A stretch of DNA of 19,591 bases, from positions 1 through 19,591 of the forward strand of contig JAPFCT010000405.1 in NCBI GenBank assembly GCA_026169575.1. The letters are read 5' to 3'. This document shows, piece by piece, positions 15,393 through 19,591 of this stretch. The number at the start of each line of letters is the position of its first letter. Position 1 is the stretch's first letter. The notes beneath the pieces are model-generated. The model had not been told where the DNA came from. It did no database searches and worked only from the letters and a program-made list of their open reading frames with translations. The DNA comes from Faecalimonas sp. (GTDB lineage Bacteria; Bacillota_A; Clostridia; Lachnospirales; Lachnospiraceae). Position numbers and translations under genes: made by a program.

Positions 15393-16565
15393 CTATCTTT
15401 TTCTATAATTTTCCAACAGTCTGTGGATCTTATCAGTCGGATTTAACACGGAACCGATGGAAATGTCATGATTCAGAGAGTCAATGATCAGCGCCAGGAA
15501 CTTACTCATATCTGCCACAACGAAGTACGGCTTTTCAGCAGTCTCTGCAGGAAGGTAAGTGAGGTTTGTCGTGATCACGCGGTCGATGTAACCTTTCTCA
15601 TAGTATTCATCAAATTTTCCCAAGCCTTCTGTGAAGAGTCCGAAGGTGGTGCAGATAAAGACACGGTTTGCATGGCGGTCTTTCAGCTGTTTTGCCACAT
15701 CTAACATACTTTCTCCGGAAGAAATCATATCATCGAGGATGATCACATCCTTGCCTCTTACGTCATCGCCGAGGAATTCGTGGGCAACGATCGGATTTTT
15801 CCCATTGACAACCGTAGAGTAGTCCCTTCTCTTATAGAACATCCCCATGTCCACGCCGAGTACATTTGAGAAGTAGACGGCTCTGTGCATCGCGCCTTCG
15901 TCCGGGCTGATGATCATCAGATGATCTTTGTCTACATGTAAATCTGGTTCTGCGCGGAATAAGGCTTTCATGAACTGATATGCCGGGCTGAAGTTGTCAA
16001 ATCCCTTTAACGGGATCGAGTTCTGTACGCGCGGATCATGGGCATCGAAAGTAAGGATATTGCTGACACCCATATCGATCAGTTCTTCCAGTCCGAGTGC
16101 ACAGTCAAGAGACTCTCTCTTTGTACGCTTATGCTGGCGGCTCTCGTAGAGGAATGGCATGATGACATTGATGCGGTGTGCCTTTCCGGTAGCCGCGGAA
16201 ATGATACGTTTCAGATCCTGGTAATGGTCGTCCGGGGACATGTGGTTTAAATGTCCGTTGACAGAGTAAGTCAGACTGTAATTGCAGACATCGACCATGA
16301 CAAATAAATCTGCACCACGGACAGATTCGTGGATCATTCCTTTTGCTTCCCCTGAGCCGAAACGCGGGCAGGAAGTTTTCAGAAGATAACTGTCTTTTTT
16401 GTAGTTTGCATAAAGTGCGGAAGACTGCATAGACTCCAGTGCGCTTTTGCGGAATGTGACGATGTAGTCATCTACTTTTTGTGCCAGCGGCAGACAGCTT
16501 TCCAGCGCTGCAATGCGAAGCGGCGCCGATGGCAGAGTTTTTTCTAATAATTGAATATTTGGCAT
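15393..16565 (-). CDS. prs: Ribose-phosphate pyrophosphokinase, long divergent form
   Basis: Makes PRPP from ribose-5-phosphate and ATP for nucleotide, histidine, tryptophan and NAD synthesis. At 390 residues it is about 70 longer than the usual 310-320. Both phosphoribosyltransferase-like lobes are recognisable: the catalytic flexible-loop region ESRQHKRTKRES (141-152, in place of the usual RQD-R/K), DAHDP (174-178), SPDEGAMHRA (220-229), YKRRDYS and the PRPP loop VIILDDMISSGES (274-286). The N-terminus of about 70 residues and the C-terminal ~50 do not look like canonical Prs. The ATG at 16565 follows GGAGG (16571-16575) at five bases. A clear promoter lies just upstream. Whether this is the housekeeping enzyme or a second paralogue cannot be told from the window. 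The Prs family call itself is firm. Confidence 0.85.
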   Translation of the reverse strand: MPNIQLLEKTLPSAPLRIAALESCLPLAQKVDDYIVTFRKSALESMQSSALYANYKKDSYLLKTSCPRFGSGEAKGMIHESVRGADLFVMVDVCNYSLTYSVNGHLNHMSPDDHYQDLKRIISAATGKAHRINVIMPFLYESRQHKRTKRESLDCALGLEELIDMGVSNILTFDAHDPRVQNSIPLKGFDNFSPAYQFMKALFRAEPDLHVDKDHLMIISPDEGAMHRAVYFSNVLGVDMGMFYKRRDYSTVVNGKNPIVAHEFLGDDVRGKDVIILDDMISSGESMLDVAKQLKDRHANRVFICTTFGLFTEGLGKFDEYYEKGYIDRVITTNLTYLPAETAEKPYFVVADMSKFLALIIDSLNHDISIGSVLNPTDKIHRLLENYRKR

Positions 16566-16601
16566 AATGGCCTCCGTTAAAAAAATTTTATTGACATCTC
16601 T

Positions 16602-16630
16602 TTTATATCACTTTTTGATCTGCGGGGCAA
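16602..16630 (-). promoter_or_regulatory. Promoter of prs
   Basis: The minus strand carries TTGCCC (16625-16630), a 17-base spacer and TATAAA (16602-16607), with a leader of roughly 30 bases. It is back-to-back with the promoter 16648-16676, with 17 bases between the two -35 boxes. Confidence 0.65.
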
Positions 16631-16647
16631 GAAAGAGGTGTAAAAAA

Positions 16648-16676
16648 TTGCTTTTTCCATAAAAATCTAGTATGAT
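16648..16676 (+). promoter_or_regulatory. Promoter of the DUF512 - der - plsY operon
   Basis: TTGCTT (16648-16653), a 17-base spacer and TATGAT (16671-16676). The predicted start near 16683 leaves a leader of about 110 bases, long for this window. Confidence 0.65.
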
Positions 16677-16717
16677 AAAGAGAAGACAGAACAGATGTGG
16701 CAGAGGAAAACAGTATC

Positions 16718-16745
16718 CCGGAAAATCGTATAGAGATTTTCGCGG
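16718..16745 (+). other. Hairpin in the leader of the DUF512 operon
   Basis: CCGGAAAATC (16718-16727) pairs with GATTTTC-g-CGG (16735-16745) over ten pairs with one bulged G and a seven-base loop. No T-run follows, so it is not a terminator. It may stabilise the mRNA or bind a regulator. Confidence 0.4.
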
Positions 16746-16790
16746 AAGTGGATGCGACATTTGTCAGTAGTAGAATTAGGAGAAAACAAT

Positions 16791-18107
16791 ATGAAACATA
16801 GACATATCATCCGTTCCGTGGAGGACGGAAGTATTGCGTGGGAGCTTGGCGTGGAGCCGGAGGACTGCCTGATCAGTATCAATGACAAGGAGATCGAGGA
16901 TGTTTTTGATTATCATTACCTTGTAAATGACGAAGAACTTGTACTTCTGATCGAGAAGCCGGACGGAGAAGAGTGGGAGCTGGAGATTGAGAAGGATTAT
17001 GAGGAAGATCTGGGGATCGAGTTTGAACAGGGGCTGATGGATGAGTACCGTTCCTGCAGAAATAAGTGTACGTTCTGCTTTATCGACCAGATGCCGAAAG
17101 GAATGCGGGAGACACTTTACTTTAAAGACGATGATTCCAGACTTTCTTTCCTGCAGGGAAATTATATTACCCTGACAAATATGAGCGATCATGATATTGA
17201 CCGGATCGTACAGTACCATCTGGAGCCGATCAACATTTCCTTTCATACGACGAACCCGGAACTGCGGTGCAAGATGCTGCACAACCGGTTTGCGGGGGAT
17301 GCGCTGAAGAAGGTGCAGACACTTTATGAGGGCGGTATCACGATGAACGGACAGATCGTGCTCTGTAAAGGGATCAATGACGGAGAAGAGCTGGAGCGGA
17401 GTATCCGGGATATGACAGCATATCTGCCGCATTTGCAGAGCGTATCGGTCGTTCCGGTAGGGCTGACAAAGTTCCGCGACGGACTGTATCCGCTGGAACC
17501 ATTTACAAAGGAAGAGGCGAAGGAAGTGCTTGCGATCATCCACCGCTGGCAGAAGAAGATCTATGAGGAATACGGAACGCACTTTATCCATGCAGGCGAT
17601 GAATGGTATATTCTTGCCGGGGAGGAGATGCCGGAGGAAGAACGCTACGATGGGTATCTGCAGCTGGAAAACGGAGTCGGTACGACAAGACTTCTGCAGA
17701 ATGAATTTCAGGAGGCATTTGAAAAATTATCCGGAGATGACAGAGAGGCAGAGATCTCGCTTGCAACCGGAAAACTTGCCTATCCGTATTTAAAAGACAT
17801 GATCGGGACGCTTCAGACAAAATATCCAAATGTGACGGTGCATCTCTATGAGATCCGAAATGATTTCTTTGGAGAACTGATCACGGTGGCAGGACTGATC
17901 ACCGGGCAGGATCTGCAGGCACAGCTTTCCGGCAGACCGCTTGGAAGCAGATTACTTCTTCCGTGCTGTATGTTAAGAAACGGAGAAGAAGTATTTCTTG
18001 ATGATGTCACTTTAGATCAGTTGAAAGAGACTTTACAAGTACAGATAGATATTGTAAAATCAAGCGGACAAGATTTTATCGGAGCAATTCTGGATGAAAG
18101 AATATAG
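16791..18107 (+). CDS. DUF512 family protein with PDZ and radical-SAM-like cysteine motif
   Basis: A 438-residue, probably cytoplasmic, iron-sulfur protein of unknown function. The first ~65 residues look like a PDZ domain (IIRSVEDGSIAWELGVEPED, then INDKEIEDVFDYHYLV). A cysteine cluster C89-x3-C93-x2-C96 (CRNKCTFC) follows, as in radical SAM enzymes, then FIDQMPKGMRETLYFKDDD and a barrel-like region. The C-terminal half is the DUF512 region (VVPVGLTKFRDGLYPLEPF, ATGKLAYPYL, LITGQDL). The family is annotated elsewhere as a putative FeS oxidoreductase. The ATG at 16791 has AGGAG (16778-16782) eight bases upstream; an ATG at 16752 lacks a comparable site. It precedes der and plsY, an arrangement I recognise as common in clostridia, which hints at a role near ribosome assembly or lipid synthesis, though that is only context. 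Confidence 0.88.
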   Translation: MKHRHIIRSVEDGSIAWELGVEPEDCLISINDKEIEDVFDYHYLVNDEELVLLIEKPDGEEWELEIEKDYEEDLGIEFEQGLMDEYRSCRNKCTFCFIDQMPKGMRETLYFKDDDSRLSFLQGNYITLTNMSDHDIDRIVQYHLEPINISFHTTNPELRCKMLHNRFAGDALKKVQTLYEGGITMNGQIVLCKGINDGEELERSIRDMTAYLPHLQSVSVVPVGLTKFRDGLYPLEPFTKEEAKEVLAIIHRWQKKIYEEYGTHFIHAGDEWYILAGEEMPEEERYDGYLQLENGVGTTRLLQNEFQEAFEKLSGDDREAEISLATGKLAYPYLKDMIGTLQTKYPNVTVHLYEIRNDFFGELITVAGLITGQDLQAQLSGRPLGSRLLLPCCMLRNGEEVFLDDVTLDQLKETLQVQIDIVKSSGQDFIGAILDERI

Positions 18108-18172
18108 AGAAACTTGTCAGAACAAAGACAAAAGAAAATAAGAAAAAATAAGACAGATATAGGAGTGAAACT

Positions 18173-19501
18173 ATGAGTAAACCAGTAGTTGCCATCGTAG
18201 GGAGACCGAATGTAGGAAAATCTACATTATTCAATGCGCTGGCAGGAGAGATGATTTCCATCGTGAAAGACACGCCGGGAGTCACAAGGGACAGAATTTA
18301 TGCAGAAGTGACATGGCTTGACCGGGAATTTACCCTGATCGATACGGGCGGAATCGAGCCAGACAGCAAGGATATCATCCTTGCACAGATGAGAGAGCAG
18401 GCACAGATCGCAATTGATACCGCGGACGTGATCATCTTTATCACAGATGTCAGACAAGGGCTTCAGGATTCGGATTCCAAAGTGGCGGACATGCTGCGCC
18501 GTTCCGGAAAGCCGGTCGTATTAGTTGTCAATAAAGTGGACAGCTTCCAGAAGCTGATGGCAGATGTCTATGAATTTTACAATCTGGGAATCGGAGATCC
18601 AATCCCGATCTCCGCGTCCTCAAGACTTGGGCTGGGAGATATGTTAGACGCGGTTGCCGCACATTTTCCGGAGCATTCTGCAGAGGAAGAGGAGGATGAG
18701 AGACCTCGGATCGCAATCGTCGGAAAGCCGAATGTAGGAAAATCTTCGATCATCAACAAACTGGTCGGAGAGAATCGTGTGATTGTGTCAAATATTGCAG
18801 GAACGACAAGGGATGCGATCGATACAGAGATCACATGGAATGGAAAAGAGTACGTGTTTATCGATACAGCGGGACTGCGCAGAAAGAATAAGATCAAAGA
18901 AGAACTGGAGCGATACAGTATCATCCGTACGGTGACAGCGGTGGAACGGGCAGATGTCGTCTTGGTTGTGATCGACGCGGTGGAAGGTGTGACCGAGCAG
19001 GATGCCAAGATTGCCGGAATCGCCCATGAGCGCGGCAAAGGTGTGATCATTATTGTAAATAAATGGGATGCCATCGAGAAAAACGATAAGACGATGTATG
19101 AATATGAAAAGAATGTCCGTCAGATATTATCGTACATGCCATATGCAGAGATTATGTATGTGTCTGCGAAGACGGGGCAGCGTCTTCCAAAGCTGTTTGA
19201 TATGATCGATATGGTATTGGAAAATCAGACACTCCGCATTTCCACCGGGGTGCTCAATGAGATCATGATGGAAGCAGTTGCGATGCAGCAGCCGCCGTCA
19301 GATAAAGGAAAGAGACTGAAGCTTTACTATATTACGCAGGTGGCAGTCAAGCCGCCGACCTTTGTCATTTTTGTCAACGATAAGGAACTGATGCATTTCT
19401 CTTATACACGCTATCTGGAAAATAAGATCCGCGAAGCGTTTGGATTTAAGGGGACTTCGTTAAAATTCTTTATCCGCGAGAGAAAGGAGAAAGACCGGTA
19501 A
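18173..19501 (+). CDS. der: Ribosome-assembly GTPase Der (EngA)
   Basis: An essential double GTPase that acts in maturation of the large ribosomal subunit. The 442-residue product carries two G domains in tandem: GRPNVGKST (10-18) with DTGG (57-60) and NKVD (120-123), and GKPNVGKSS (184-192) with DTAG (231-234) and NKWD (296-299). An acidic linker ([10 protein letters not shown], about 169-178) joins them, and a KH-like RNA-binding domain fills about 352-438 ([20 protein letters not shown]), with a basic end (RERKEKDR). All key residues are intact and the length is typical. The ATG at 18173 follows AGGAG (18161-18165) at seven bases. The 65-base gap after the DUF512 gene is A-rich and holds no terminator, so co-transcription is likely; plsY begins two bases after the stop. 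Confidence 0.97.
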   Translation: MSKPVVAIVGRPNVGKSTLFNALAGEMISIVKDTPGVTRDRIYAEVTWLDREFTLIDTGGIEPDSKDIILAQMREQAQIAIDTADVIIFITDVRQGLQDSDSKVADMLRRSGKPVVLVVNKVDSFQKLMADVYEFYNLGIGDPIPISASSRLGLGDMLDAVAAHFPEHSAEEEEDERPRIAIVGKPNVGKSSIINKLVGENRVIVSNIAGTTRDAIDTEITWNGKEYVFIDTAGLRRKNKIKEELERYSIIRTVTAVERADVVLVVIDAVEGVTEQDAKIAGIAHERGKGVIIIVNKWDAIEKNDKTMYEYEKNVRQILSYMPYAEIMYVSAKTGQRLPKLFDMIDMVLENQTLRISTGVLNEIMMEAVAMQQPPSDKGKRLKLYYITQVAVKPPTFVIFVNDKELMHFSYTRYLENKIREAFGFKGTSLKFFIRERKEKDR

Positions 19502-19503
19502 TT

Positions 19504-19591
19504 ATGGAACGTTTGGTCTGTACGATCATAGGATATGTCTGCGGGCTTTTGCAGACGGGATATCTCTATGGAAAATGGAAACATATCGACA
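19504..19591 (+). CDS. plsY: Glycerol-3-phosphate acyltransferase PlsY, N-terminal fragment
   Basis: Only the first 29 codons are inside the window. They encode a hydrophobic first helix with a small-residue face (TIIGYVCGLLQTGYLYG) followed by KWKHID, matching the start of PlsY, which transfers acyl groups from acyl-phosphate to glycerol-3-phosphate at the membrane. The usual next motif (GSGN-x-G) would lie beyond the window edge. The ATG is two bases after the der stop; GGAG within the der end (AGAAAGGAGAAAG) can act as its ribosome site. The call rests on a short segment plus the familiar der - plsY neighbourhood. Confidence 0.72.
   Translation, partial: MERLVCTIIGYVCGLLQTGYLYGKWKHID

Noticed and set aside
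15207..15446. 79-residue plus-strand frame in the convergent spacer
   Set aside because: It starts at a GTG without a ribosome site, runs through both hairpins and into the prs end; the sequence looks non-coding.
16776..17591. 271-residue minus-strand frame over DUF512
   Set aside because: Shadow of a gene with a clear cysteine motif and family segments.
1..19591. CRISPR arrays, tRNA/rRNA, transposases, phage genes, toxin-antitoxin or known defence genes, T-box and common riboswitches
   Set aside because: I looked in the gene gaps and found no matching repeats, cloverleaf, T-box or aptamer consensus; in particular no preQ1 element precedes tgt and no T-box precedes aroC.

Overview
The window is an ordinary-looking stretch of chromosome from a low-to-mid GC Firmicute, most likely a Lachnospiraceae (Clostridia) bacterium. 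The evidence is the nucleoside kinase with a threonyl-tRNA-synthetase-like N-terminus, the fused PotC-PotD polyamine permease/binding protein, the order DUF512 - der - plsY, strong Shine-Dalgarno sequences, sigma-A type promoters, and the protein sequences generally. There is no tRNA, rRNA, insertion sequence, phage gene or CRISPR array.

Layout. (a) 1-2350, plus strand: the 3' part of a nucleoside (uridine-type) kinase and a membrane-anchored glycerophosphodiester phosphodiesterase. A hairpin at 2405-2468 can stop transcription from both sides. (b) 2490-7863, minus strand: a polyamine uptake operon read as XRE-cupin regulator - potA - potB - potCD (fusion) - RluA-type pseudouridine synthase. 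It has a near-consensus promoter, a candidate operator just downstream of it, and overlapping or tightly spaced genes. (c) 7864-8131: a stretch without a recognisable gene. (d) 8156-9332, minus strand: aroC alone, with its own promoter and a perfect 9-bp inverted repeat at its transcript start. (e) 9416-12405, plus strand: a membrane-anchored L,D-transpeptidase followed closely by tgt (queuosine tRNA modification). (f) 12433-12885: yajC with its own promoter and terminator. (g) 12959-15177: a secreted polysaccharide (probably peptidoglycan) deacetylase and a Cof-type HAD phosphatase. (h) 15178-15392: a convergent spacer with short direct repeats and hairpins. (i) 15393-16630, minus strand: a long, divergent ribose-phosphate pyrophosphokinase. 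(j) 16648-19591, plus strand: a PDZ/radical-SAM-like DUF512 protein, the ribosome-assembly GTPase der and the start of plsY, expressed from a promoter back-to-back with that of prs.

Functional themes are polyamine import and its likely feedback control, cell-envelope remodelling (L,D-transpeptidase, deacetylase, PlsY, GDPD, YajC), nucleotide/PRPP metabolism, and RNA modification or ribosome assembly (RluA, Tgt, Der). I did not find a clearly new multi-gene system. The best leads are regulatory (7804-7820, 9274-9302, 15178-15392, 16718-16745) and protein-architectural (PotCD, the 390-residue Prs, DUF512). All family calls come from recognising motifs by eye; no database search was run.
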